NCBI GenBank assembly: GCA_963798745.1
Contig: CAWCUF010000004.1
Coordinates: 124,001 to 188,000, forward strand
Length of the DNA: 64,000 nt
Origin: Prado023 sp963798745
GTDB lineage: Bacteria > Actinomycetota > Actinomycetes > S36-B12 > CAIYMF01
Direction: 5' to 3'
Below the pieces are notes generated by a model. The model was not told the origin of the DNA, ran no database searches, and worked only from the letters and a program-made list of their open reading frames with translations. Positions 46,031-54,444 of the stretch are shown in pieces. Made by a program: the position numbers and the translations under genes. The first letter of the stretch is position 1, and each line of letters starts with the position of its first letter.

Positions 46031-46519
46031 ATGATCGAGGCGCGTGAGGCGGCCCTGCGACGGGTCCTGGACAGGGTGGGCGGGGAGGGGACGCTTCACG
46101 CGCTCGTCGAGCGGCTGAGCCGCGCCGACCTCGCCACGCTGCTGTTGGAGGTCGTACGTCGGCGCAGCGCTGTGGTGTCCCCCGCCCCCCTTTTGGGCCG
46201 CTGCCGTGACGACGCCTTCGTCGAGCCTGCGGCCCCGGACGGCCGTGCGCTGCTCCGGCTTGCTCACCTCCTCGTCGAAGCGCTGCCGGAGGACGTGGAC
46301 GTGGTCGGGCTGTCCCCCCTCGCCCCGCTCGGCGCCAGCTCCGCGCTGGCGGCGGTGCACCAGGACAGGCTGGTCTCGACCGTGCGCGGGACCAAGGTGG
46401 TGTCGGACCCGACGAACGTGCTGGCACTAGAGGCCGTCGTGCCCGACTACTACAACGAACTTCCGGCCCAGAACACTAGTCGGGGTTGTCCCTATATGCC
46501 TCGCGCGCTCACACAGTGA
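46031..46519 (+). CDS. Hypothetical protein, possibly truncated at its C-terminus
   Basis: A 162-residue protein. The first ~125 residues have good coding character (LRLAHLLVEALPEDVDVVGL, SPLAPLGASSALAAVHQDRL, then STVRGTKVVSDPTNVLALEA). I recall similar segments in longer actinobacterial proteins of unknown function. After ALEA the sequence turns odd (VVPDYYNELPAQNTSRGCPY), as if the frame had run into other DNA. It is therefore listed as a likely truncated gene. No function is proposed. Confidence 0.55.
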   Translation: MIEAREAALRRVLDRVGGEGTLHALVERLSRADLATLLLEVVRRRSAVVSPAPLLGRCRDDAFVEPAAPDGRALLRLAHLLVEALPEDVDVVGLSPLAPLGASSALAAVHQDRLVSTVRGTKVVSDPTNVLALEAVVPDYYNELPAQNTSRGCPYMPRALTQ

Positions 46520-46608
46520 CACCGCGCCTGGACCCTCTCAGGTCGCATTGCGTCACTGGATTCGACTACGGTCGGCGACCCCGCACCAACAACGAAGGGA
46601 CTCACACA

Positions 46609-46836
46609 ATGATCAAGCGCGCGTTCGCAGTCGCAGGAGCCACGGCCCTGATCCTCGGTTCAAGCATGGGTGCGGCCTCAGCGGCCGGCGATGCCTACGG
46701 CAAGACCGCAAAGGAATGCGTGGCGACACTTGGCGCGCCCTCGCTGGGGGCAGGGATTCAGGCCGGCAAGGTTGCGCATCCCGGCGCCAAGATGACGGCA
46801 AAGACGATCGCGGAGTCCATCCACTGCGCTGGCTAG
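46609..46836 (+). CDS. Small secreted protein with two cysteines
   Basis: 75 residues. A clear signal peptide MIKRAFAVAGATALILGSSM ends around GAASAAGDA, leaving a mature part of ~48 residues with Cys at KECVATLG and at the very end (IHCAG). The two Cys could form one disulphide. GAAGGGA precedes the ATG. Small secreted proteins of this shape are common in actinobacteria and mostly without known role. Longer open frame upstream is ignored because of the signal peptide. Confidence 0.75.
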   Translation: MIKRAFAVAGATALILGSSMGAASAAGDAYGKTAKECVATLGAPSLGAGIQAGKVAHPGAKMTAKTIAESIHCAG

Positions 46837-46998
46837 CGGTACTCATCCATCGGAGCCCCAGCGATCTTCCGTCGCGCCCCGGGGTGGTGGTGTGCGCGCC
46901 GCTCAGGCCGTCGCGGCTTGAGCGTGACCACGTTGCTTATGGCGCGGGCGATGGCCTCATCCTGGCCGGGTACATCTGATATGCCTGTCAAGTGGGCA
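46837..46998. other. Gap after the small secreted protein
   Basis: About 160 bases to the terminator hairpin. No gene seen. The DNA just before the hairpin looks like the tail of a lost transcript unit. Confidence 0.4.
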
Positions 46999-47043
46999 GG
47001 TGAAGGCCCCCGCCTGGTGTGGTTCCGGGCGGGGGCCTTCACC
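46999..47043. terminator. Strong orphan terminator hairpin
   Basis: A perfect 16-bp stem (GGTGAAGGCCCCCGCC with GGCGGGGGCCTTCACC) and a 13-base loop, followed by TTGTT on the plus strand. It would end transcription from the small secreted protein gene 160 bases upstream; no nearer gene is recognised. Confidence 0.8.
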
Positions 47044-47431
47044 TTGTTCACCGGCGGTGCGCGGTGCTGGCCAGCGTGTCGTTGGCGACGCGCGGTCAGG
47101 CTGATATGCGCCGAGTCCCCATAACCGCCGCCTATCGCGCACCCTCGGCGGGCATCACAACGGCTCCAGAAGGACGCATGGCTTGGAGCGGACCCAACCT
47201 GGTATCCCGGGTTGGTATACCGGCCGGGGCAGGGGGTTGAACAGTGGCCCCCCTCCCAGCCATTCACGGGTGATCGCTCCGAGCGGGTCATGCGGGGAAC
47301 TCGAGCGGGTGCGTGTCTGCGGACCTGCGGAGCCCCCCCGAAAGGGTTGCGAGCATCGTTCCTGCCTACTTCAACCCCGGCGCTTGTGGACCTGCTGTGG
47401 TCACGTCGGGACTTCGGAAGCTCGGACCGAA
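47044..47431. other. Gap between the two terminators
   Basis: About 390 bases between hairpins. No gene, repeat or RNA recognised. Confidence 0.4.
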
Positions 47432-47459
47432 GCGGGGCTTCGCCCCGGCGAAGCCCCGC
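47432..47459 (-). terminator. Hairpin after the iron-box secreted protein gene
   Basis: GCGGGGCTTCG/CGAAGCCCCGC, an 11-bp perfect stem with a 6-base loop. It begins 9 bases past the stop codon of the minus-strand gene at 47468-48073. Confidence 0.75.
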
Positions 47460-47467
47460 CCGTGGAT

Positions 47468-48073
47468 TCAGCGTCGGATCTCGGTCAACTTGAAGCCAAC
47501 GAAATCCCTGGGGTCACCGACAGGAATACCACCTTCGACGACCAGGTCAGCCGTCCCTCGGACCTTGTACTCGGTTCCATCGGTCCCGGTCGCCTTGCCG
47601 TTCACCGAATTGAAGATCTCCTGTCGGTCATCTGAGACGACGGTGATGCGAACCTTGAGGTCAGCGTCACCCGTGGCGAACGGGGCTGGCGGGACATCTC
47701 CATCTCCGGCGATCCCTGGACAGATTGCGTCGAGCCACGTCGGAATGTCGTTGAACTCTGTGGAATAGAGGTAGATCTGCTGGTCCTTGTCATTCACCTT
47801 CAGGTCCACCGTGCCGTCGTTGCGCGGGAACACCCGCAGTGGGGCCGTTCCCGGGTCGCCGTAGCAGAACTCCCCGATCTCGCCTCCGGCGAACAGAGCC
47901 ACGTTGGGGGTCTGGTCGAAGGTTCCATAGAAGAACCCATAGTCGAAGTCGTCCGCGATGAAGCCTTGTGCCCCGGCGCTCGCCTCCGACTTGGCCTGAC
48001 TCGGCGCGCCGACCATACCCACGGCCAGAACGGTCACGCCGGCGATGGCCAGGGTCCTGAATCGAGTTGACAT
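47468..48073 (-). CDS. Secreted protein of unknown function, likely iron-regulated
   Basis: 201 residues. The signal peptide MSTRFRTLAIAGVTVLAVGM ends near GAPSQA. The mature protein is beta-rich and acidic with aromatic patches (DDFDYGFFYGTFDQTPNVAL) and two Cys (FCYGD, ICPGI). No family is recognised. AAGGAGATC lies 6-7 bases before the ATG. A DtxR/IdeR-like iron box at 48112-48130 overlaps the promoter region, so expression probably rises when iron is scarce. A role in iron or haem capture would fit but is not shown by the sequence. Confidence 0.8.
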   Translation of the reverse strand: MSTRFRTLAIAGVTVLAVGMVGAPSQAKSEASAGAQGFIADDFDYGFFYGTFDQTPNVALFAGGEIGEFCYGDPGTAPLRVFPRNDGTVDLKVNDKDQQIYLYSTEFNDIPTWLDAICPGIAGDGDVPPAPFATGDADLKVRITVVSDDRQEIFNSVNGKATGTDGTEYKVRGTADLVVEGGIPVGDPRDFVGFKLTEIRR

Positions 48074-48111
48074 GAGTGATCTCCTTCCGGGATGAGTCCT
48101 GAACGGGATAT

Positions 48112-48130
48112 CTCGGTTAGGCTAGCCTTC
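48112..48130. promoter_or_regulatory. DtxR/IdeR-type iron box
   Basis: CTCGGTTAGGCTAGCCTTC matches 14 of 19 positions of TTAGGTTAGGCTAACCTAA, with 12 of 13 in the core GGTTAGGCTAACC. The centre AGGCTAGCCT is a perfect palindrome. It is 39 bases upstream of the secreted protein start. Confidence 0.7.
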
Positions 48131-48560
48131 GCTGTCAGGCTGTCGCGCGATGGTCCGACCCCTGGGAGGCATGAGGTCCCCGACGCGACTCCAGCCGCAA
48201 GCCCTGGTTTCCGCCCCTTCACCCGAGTTCCGAACCGACCAGTCTTCGTCGTCCATTCGTAGACCGCCTCTGCGCTCGCGGACAGGTCCACTCCAGAGAT
48301 CCTGCAACGTGCCGCGGTAGCGCGGCACAAACTTCTCGTCGGCCCCCATCCACGCGGCCATCGTTGGGGGCCGCATTCATTCGGTGGCAAGGTCGCGACG
48401 CCGCCTATCGCGCATCTTGGGGCAGTCATCACAGCCCACAAGGATCCGGCATCGAACCTGGGGCGCTTCACTCGTTGTGCGATGCCGATCCGGGTGGGCG
48501 CCGCGATCGCGACGCCCACCCGGCATTCGGCCCGTTGCAGGCGGCTTCGCCAACGGACCT
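48131..48560. other. Gap between iron box and cupin relic
   Basis: About 430 bases. Short open frames on both strands lack recognisable domains. No RNA gene seen. Confidence 0.4.
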
Positions 48561-49121
48561 GCTACGGCAGTACGGTCCGGATGTCGCACTTGTCGTCGAG
48601 GCGGAGCTGTGTGTCGGGGTCGACCGGTGTGGCAAGCGCTTCGCCGGGTGCCAGGTCGAAGAACGTGCCGTCCACGGTGATCGTGTCAGCCCCCTGGTTG
48701 AACGCGGTGTGCACGGGTCCCGGCTCCAGGACGCGGTGCCGGCGGGAACGGCCGGACCTCGCAGTCGCTGGCGCGCACGTAGCTCAGCTCCCCTCCGCCG
48801 ACGACGCTGGCCAGGACCGGGCCGGGGTGGACGTGCCACGGGAAGGAGTCCCCGGGTTCCAGCTCGAAGGTTGCGGTGGCCATGCCTCCGGGACGGTTCA
48901 GCCGGACGACCGTCGCGCGCTTCCCGTCGGTCTTGACCGTGAACTTCATCGTCACCTGGGCGGTGAACTGGGACGGGCCATCGGGACCTACGTAGACGTT
49001 GGATGCCTCCGGGCGACCCGTTGCCTGGAAACCGTCCTCATGGCTGGCCGCGACCGGCAGCGGACCGAGCACGGGCCATGGCGGTCGCACTACTGACCGC
49101 TGCGCCAGCGATCCTCTGGAT
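48561..49121 (-). pseudogene. Frameshifted secreted cupin-domain protein
   Basis: The reverse strand begins at 49121 with MHEPIQRIAGAAVSSATAMA, a possible signal-like start with GGAAGGTG before it. In a shifted frame it continues ASHEDGFQATGRPEASNVYV, then TVVRLNRPGGMATATFELEP and GDSFPWHVHPGPVLASVVGG, a cupin motif with metal-binding His. In a third frame it ends GPVHTAFNQGADTITVDGTF to the stop near 48561. Two frame changes are needed. Either it is dead or the assembly has small indels. Confidence 0.7.
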
Positions 49122-49799
49122 GGGCTCGTGCATGGTGGTCACCTTCCTTCTTCCTCTACAACTGGCGAGGACTCGATTCTCTGTGGGACGCCAGCGAGCG
49201 CGGCAGCAGCCGCGGGAACAGCGCCGAGGCCGGCGGCTGCGCGAGGCTGGGAGCTTCGCTGGGTGATTCCATGGTCGACCCGTGGGGTTTGGGCAGGGAA
49301 TACGCGGTTCGGCGTATTCCCAGGTGCGCTAGAACTGGGATAAGCCGGCCGGCGGCTCACGCTGGGTAGGTCCCCTCATGGTGGGAGGCAACGGCCCCGT
49401 CGTCACCCTTGATCTGATGCTGCTTACCTTGCGCTTCGGGCGAGGACCAGGCCAGATGATCCGCCGCGCTCAGTTCCACTCACACACCCTGTCGCGCGCG
49501 CAGGATCACCACAGCGGAGGGGATGCTCCGGTACTGGAGTCCGAATTGCGGTTCCTGCGGCACCGCAGGAGCGTCGGGCATGCGCTTCGAGAACATGTCT
49601 GCTCTATCGGCAGACGCAGCTTGTATCCCAAGGCTGTCCTTGCCCGGGCGCGAACCGCCCCCGGGCCTCCCGGCTGGAAGGGCATGGCCGCGCACCGTCA
49701 CCAACGTGACGGCCCGGCACATCTAGCGCGGGTGCATGCTGGTCCCGCAGAGAATCGCCCAGACCACACGGGTGGGGCGGGCAGCCGCCCGGCTCTGTC
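49122..49799. other. Gap upstream of the cupin relic
   Basis: About 680 bases without a credible gene. It contains the hairpin at 49296-49321. Confidence 0.4.
49296..49321. repeat. Short perfect inverted repeat
   Basis: GGGAATACGC/GCGTATTCCC, 10-bp arms with a 6-base loop. It is 175 bases upstream of the cupin relic start. It could be a terminator or operator; no flanking gene makes the choice clear. Confidence 0.5.
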
Positions 49800-50062
49800 A
49801 TGTCAATTGTGGCGGCCACAGCGATGCTGCTGCTCGGGTTCCCGGGCCCGACAGCCGCAGCGGTGGACCACGCGAGCGTCACCGACCACGAACCGTTCAG
49901 CAGCGCCCCAACGATCCCGACTTCTGGTGTGAGGGCAGCACCAAGGAGGAGATCGAGGAGGGCACCTCCTCGGTACTGCCCGCTGGCCGGTACTCCCAGG
50001 TGATCGTCAAGGCCGGGGCCGGGGCCGGGGCCGGGCCCAGCGCGCGTTTCGCGGCTACCTGA
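49800..50062 (+). pseudogene. Remnant of a small secreted protein
   Basis: One frame gives a signal-like start MSIVAATAMLLLGFPGPTAA and AVDHASVTDHEPFSSAP. A shifted frame goes on with NDPDFWCEGSTKEEIEEGTS and SVLPAGRYSQVIVKAGAGAG. The second piece resembles actinobacterial secreted proteins with a 'LPAG.Y..VVVKAG' segment. The frameshift and a Gly/Ala run at the end suggest decay. Weak call. Confidence 0.45.
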
Positions 50063-50143
50063 CGCGGGGTGTGGGCTGGGCAGGATCGGTCCCCGGACAG
50101 CGATCGCCTGTCGAGCCGCAGCCCCGCTCAAGTCATACCCAGT

Positions 50144-50797
50144 TCAGGAGGCTCGCTCCTCAACATCTGGCGGGTTGGTCCAGTTCTGCTCCGATGCCGA
50201 GCTGATGGCCGCGGCCAGGGCATCGCTACGCAGGCCCGGGGAGATGTCCATTGGCTGCGCGGAGATGACACTGATGTCGGTGATCCCCACGAAACTGAAG
50301 ACCGTGCGCAGGTATGGCACCTGGTGGTCGAGTGCGTGCAGCGGAGATGCCTGGGAGTAGTCCCCACCGCGGGAGGTGACGATCACCATCTGACGATCCT
50401 GGACGAGGCCCACAGGGATGCCCTGCTCGTTGTACGCGAACAGGCGCCCGGGCTGGACGATCACATCAATCAGGTGCTTGAGCGCGTAGGGCACCCCGAA
50501 GTTCCACATCGGGCACGTGATCACGTATTTCTCGGCGGCTAGGAACCGCCCGACGAGTGCCTCGATCGGGTCCCACGCCGCCGATTGCCCCTCGTCGAGG
50601 CCTTGTCGTGCCATGAGCGCGTACTTGGCGTCCGTCGATACGCGCCCGAGGTCGGGAAGGTCGGTCGTGAAGACGTCGAGCTCATCAATGACCATCTCTG
50701 GATCCCGCTCGGCGAGGGACTCGAGGACCACCCGGGATACGGCGAGCGTGTTGGACTGCTCGCTGCGGGGTGTGGCGATGATGTGAAGAACTCGCAC
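50144..50797 (-). CDS. azoR: FMN-dependent NADH-azoreductase
   Basis: A 217-residue flavodoxin-fold protein: FMN phosphate loop ATPRSEQSNTLAVSRVVLES, the FMN-binding CPMWNFGVPYALKHLIDVIV and ISSRGG-like VIVTSRGGDYSQASPLHALD. AzoR enzymes reduce azo dyes and quinones with NADH. The GTG at 50797 follows TAGGAGGC by 5 bases; the frame is open upstream but has no fitting start. A dyad at 50808-50833 overlaps the leader. Quinone or oxidative stress is the usual inducer of such genes. Confidence 0.92.
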   Translation of the reverse strand: MRVLHIIATPRSEQSNTLAVSRVVLESLAERDPEMVIDELDVFTTDLPDLGRVSTDAKYALMARQGLDEGQSAAWDPIEALVGRFLAAEKYVITCPMWNFGVPYALKHLIDVIVQPGRLFAYNEQGIPVGLVQDRQMVIVTSRGGDYSQASPLHALDHQVPYLRTVFSFVGITDISVISAQPMDISPGLRSDALAAAISSASEQNWTNPPDVEERAS

Positions 50798-50807
50798 GGT
50801 GAGCCTC

Positions 50808-50833
50808 CTAAGGTTTGGATTACCTGACCTTAG
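50808..50833. promoter_or_regulatory. Operator-like dyad upstream of azoR
   Basis: CTAAGGT and ACCTTAG form a 7-bp inverted repeat with a 12-base spacer, and AGGT-N7-ACCT is nested inside. It could bind an HxlR/MarR-type quinone sensor. It also matches 14 of 19 positions of the iron-box consensus (50809-50827), so the regulator is uncertain. Confidence 0.55.
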
Positions 50834-51292
50834 AGACAGCTTCAGTCCGAAACGACTGTATTGCCCGATGTGTAACACACTCTTGACGAGACGGTTCCTC
50901 AGCCGAAACATCCGAACGGCTCGGCACACAACCACTCGGCGCGTGCCCTGCTCTCAAGAGCGCCGGGCTGCCCAATCTGAGCGTCGGCGGTATCGGGGCC
51001 AGCGAGATCCCAAGCACGCCGAGCGCCGCAGTGTGTCCGTGGAGGTGCAAGTGCCTCGCGTCCAAGTGGCGTCTGGTGCGTCAACCTGGGCCGCTTTGAT
51101 GCCTGCCCCAACGTGCGCGATTCGCGGCGGAATGACGCTCCTCGAGGACCACCGAGACCTCCGCGAGCCACCCCTTCTTGTGGCCCCGTGGGAGGCCCTG
51201 CTGGCCCGACCTGGTGTCTGCCGTAGCCTCGCTGGCTTCCCTGGCTCCGTACGGCGCTCCGCGGTGGGGATGAGCCCCCTGGCTGGCCGGAG
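50834..51292. other. Gap between azoR and methyltransferase
   Basis: About 460 bases, no gene recognised on either strand. It includes the probable promoter region of azoR. Confidence 0.4.
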
Positions 51293-52099
51293 CTACGGCG
51301 TGGGGCTTTCTGCGATGTACACCAGGAATTCGTCGGCGGGGCTGGGCTCCTGGTCGTTGTACTGCCCTCGCACCTGCACCGAGGCGAACCCGGCGCGTTC
51401 GAGCATCATCACCAACTCACCCCGAAAGTACAGGTTGGAGGTCAGCACGCGACGCTCCTCAGCGATCAACGACCCGTCGCGCCACTGACTGGCGCGGATC
51501 TCCCACGCCGCCTGTTGGGTCACCGGGTCGAGGCTGAGCATCCGCGACGCGAGCGCGTACTCGCAGCCATCCGCAGCCAGCCTCCGTTCGCCGGGCGGCA
51601 ACTCGGGTTCGGGCAGTGCTCCGGATCCCTGCGCCAACCAGTAGCCCCAATAGGTCGCATCCGAGTACGGCACCTCGTTGTCCAGGACAAGTCGACCCCC
51701 GGGGTCGAGGTGCTCATGAAGGCGACGCAACGCCTCCTGGTCCTGTTCCCGCGTGGATCCCAGGCCAATGCCACCGCAGACGATGATGGTCTGGTACCGA
51801 CGGGGCACATCCAGTTCGTGCATGGCCTGGCAGTACAGCTGTGGCGCCCGGTCGACCGCCTGTGCTGCCTGCCGGCACAGCCTGATCATGTCCGGCGAGA
51901 CATCACAGCCATCGACGTCCAACCCGGCCGCCACCCACGGAACGAGCAGCCGGCCAGTGCCACACGCGACGTCCAAGGCTGGCTGGCCAGCCTCGACGAA
52001 CTGCCGGAAGTAGTCGATCTCAGGTCCCGACTGGCGGAACAGCGACCACCACCGGGCCACCAATCCGTGATGCCAACTCCGCGGCTCAACAGGACTCAC
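51293..52099 (-). CDS. Class I SAM-dependent methyltransferase
   Basis: 268 residues. Motif I LDVACGTGRLLVPWVAAGLD, then VDGCDVSPDMIRLC (the acidic residue that binds the SAM ribose) and LHEHLDPGGRLVLDNEVPYS (post-II) are clear. The C-terminal part has the usual beta hairpin. The substrate is unknown. The start is uncertain: the GTG at 52099 precedes the conserved part with GGAGG 15 bases upstream, but the frame is open for 39 more codons. Neighbours are unrelated. Confidence 0.8.
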   Translation of the reverse strand: MSPVEPRSWHHGLVARWWSLFRQSGPEIDYFRQFVEAGQPALDVACGTGRLLVPWVAAGLDVDGCDVSPDMIRLCRQAAQAVDRAPQLYCQAMHELDVPRRYQTIIVCGGIGLGSTREQDQEALRRLHEHLDPGGRLVLDNEVPYSDATYWGYWLAQGSGALPEPELPPGERRLAADGCEYALASRMLSLDPVTQQAAWEIRASQWRDGSLIAEERRVLTSNLYFRGELVMMLERAGFASVQVRGQYNDQEPSPADEFLVYIAESPTP

Positions 52100-52636
52100 C
52101 TCGAAATCACCAGCCCTCCGCGAGCACCCCGACGGTCCGACCTCGCCAGCCCATGGCCGCGCCGCCCGAACAGTGCGTTCGACCCCAATCTGGCGGAGAG
52201 CGATGATCTTGCGCAACCTGGAGCGGTGCTGCCAAGGTCACCGAAGCGATGCTCAAGCAGCGGGAGCACCGCGAACCAGTCTCGGGCCCCGAACTGAAGA
52301 CTCCCAGGTTCGATGGCCCCGTCTATCTGGAAAGCCGCGCCCTGCTGTCTCAGCAGGCCGTCGATGGCGGGCTTGGTCAGGCCGGTCAGCAGTCACACTG
52401 AGCGATCGCTGAGAGCCCACCCCCAGACCGACACATTGGCGGTCAATCCAGCCTCGGGCATGGGCCGACCCGGCCTCGGTCACGCTGGGTGCGTTGAGCC
52501 GGGCGAGCGGCCGCCACGGTGATGTGCATCGCAGTGGAGTAGCGCTGAGCTGCTCTTGACAGCCCTTCGCGGCGCAATGACGCTAGGGCGAAGTACTTGT
52601 TCGGCATCTTCAAGCTTGGCTGGCACGATATGAGTC
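52100..52636. other. Gap between methyltransferase and S66 peptidase
   Basis: About 540 bases. No convincing gene. If the methyltransferase starts farther upstream, part of this is coding. Confidence 0.4.
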
Positions 52637-53647
52637 ATGGTTCTGTTTCCGGCCCCGCTCAGGCGGGGTGATCGAATCGGCGTGACCTCCCCCTCGGCCG
52701 GAGTGGCGGGACCTGAAGCGGACCGGATCGACTTCTGCGTCCGGTGGCTGCGCGAGGTCGGGTTCGACGTGGTGGTCGGCGACTTGATGGATGGGACTGG
52801 GGTCACTTCGGGACCGGCAGGTGAACGCGCCGCTGAGCTCACCGCGATGCTGTGCGCCCCGTCCATCAAGTGCGTGATACCCCCGTGGGGCGGAGAAACC
52901 GCGATTGACCTCGTGGACCTGCTGAACTGGGACGCCCTGGCCGCTGCCGAGCCCACCTGGCTGGTGGGCTTCTCTGATCTGTCCACGATCTTGGTGCCGA
53001 TCACGACGCGTCTGGGTTGGGCCACCGTGCACGGTGACAACCTCGCCGATACCCCGTACGCAGCGCCTGACGGGTTGCTGAGCTGGCGTGACATCGTCTC
53101 GGGCACCGGCCCACATCGGCAACACGACTCGGGCCTGATCGCGGACTGGTGGCCCTTCGCGCAGGACACCCGGGCAACCCGGTGGAAGTCAGTCAGCGCC
53201 GGGCGGTGGACTCTTCACGGCGCGGACTCCGTGCACGTCAGCGGCCGCCTCATCGGGGGCTGTGTGGAGACGCTGTGCAACATCGCTGGGACGCCGTACG
53301 GCAATGTTGCAGAGTTCGGCCGTCAGCACGCCGAGGATGGACTGATCGTGTACGTGGAGGCAGCCGGTGACGAAGCAGCCACCATCTGCCGCAACCTGCA
53401 CGGCCTGCGTCTTGCTGGCTGGTTCGAGCACGCGCACGCGATTCTGATCGGTAGGACGAACGCGCCGGACCATCCGAAGCTGACTCAGCAGGAGGCTGTC
53501 GTCGATGCCCTGGGACGCCTTGGGCTGCCGATCGTCTTCGATCTAGAGATCGGCCACGTCCCGCCACACCTTCCCCTGGTCAACGGGGCGCTGGCAACGC
53601 TCACCATCGATCGTGACTCGCGCGAAATCGTGCAGCAACTACGCTGA
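52637..53647 (+). CDS. S66-family peptidase (LD-carboxypeptidase / MccF-like)
   Basis: 336 residues. Start LRRGDRIGVTSPSAGVAGPE, the nucleophile region TWLVGFSDLSTILVPITTRL with Ser in G-F-S-D, ATVHGDNLADTPYAAPDGLL, the Glu region LIVYVEAAGDEA and the His region EIGHVPPHLPLVNGALATLT fit family S66. Members are LD-carboxypeptidases of cell-wall recycling or MccF-type enzymes that destroy peptide-nucleotide antibiotics. The length and the HGDNL..TP segment look closer to MccF. There is no signal peptide, so it is cytoplasmic. It stands about 8 kb from the RiPP operon; a self-protection role is possible but unproven. Confidence 0.88.
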   Translation: MVLFPAPLRRGDRIGVTSPSAGVAGPEADRIDFCVRWLREVGFDVVVGDLMDGTGVTSGPAGERAAELTAMLCAPSIKCVIPPWGGETAIDLVDLLNWDALAAAEPTWLVGFSDLSTILVPITTRLGWATVHGDNLADTPYAAPDGLLSWRDIVSGTGPHRQHDSGLIADWWPFAQDTRATRWKSVSAGRWTLHGADSVHVSGRLIGGCVETLCNIAGTPYGNVAEFGRQHAEDGLIVYVEAAGDEAATICRNLHGLRLAGWFEHAHAILIGRTNAPDHPKLTQQEAVVDALGRLGLPIVFDLEIGHVPPHLPLVNGALATLTIDRDSREIVQQLR

Positions 53648-54444
53648 CGACGACTACACGCACCCTCGAGCATCGGTCCGCAACAGGGCGCCTGCCCCTT
53701 CGTCGCCCAGACGAGCGCGCGGTCTGCAACCGAATGGGGACACATCCATGGCGCCGGGCCACGCGGCGCCATCAGAAACCGTCTTACCACCGTGTCCCAC
53801 GCCGCCCCCTGCTCCCCGCAGCGATGAAAGGCCGAGGTCGTCCACGCCAGCGAAGGTCGTCAGTCAGGGTCAGCGAAGGTAGCGCCAGACATGTCGAGGT
53901 CCTCCAGGTGGGCAGCGTGAGAACTCCCATCACCAGCCAGCCGCCTCGAGCACACGGCAGGCCAGCATCGTCGTGACCGGGCAACGGCTGGAGCTCGATC
54001 GTGCGGTAACCGACCTGCGCATCCCCCACACTGACCAGTGGGTGGGCGCCCACGCTGGGCGTTGACGCCAGCCCCAACCTGCGCGACAGGGGGACCGTGC
54101 ACTCGCCTGTGCGTCAAAGTGGGCGATAGCGACGCACGCCGTTTCGCGGACGCAGCCCCCGGCTGCGCTACTGCCACGCAGGGTCTTGAGGGCCCCGGCG
54201 CTGCTCGGCCTCCCTTTTGGTTCCCAGACCCTGTGGGGCTCGGACGGGCTGTTCGGTGCTCTGATCTTCTATGGGGACCCGGATCAGGCGCTGCCATTCG
54301 TCGATCGTGCGCGGCGGCAGGTCCTCCACGTGCGGCGTGCCGCCCGGGTGTTGAGCCCGGTGATGCCTCGGGGAGCGGCCATGAGCCTCATCCAGGGCCC
54401 AAGGGCCCTGTTGCCGCTGCCCGCCGCGAGCGTATACAGGAGCA
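53648..54444. other. Gap between S66 peptidase and lipoprotein pair
   Basis: About 800 bases. Pieces of possible decayed coding sequence occur on the minus strand near 53860-54000 (for example AAHLEDLDMSGATFADPD), but I cannot name them. No RNA gene or repeat is recognised. Confidence 0.4.

Noticed and set aside
46840..47040. A possible tRNA or small RNA before the hairpin
   Set aside because: No cloverleaf, T-loop GTTCRA or CCA-type end could be found; only the terminator stem is supported.
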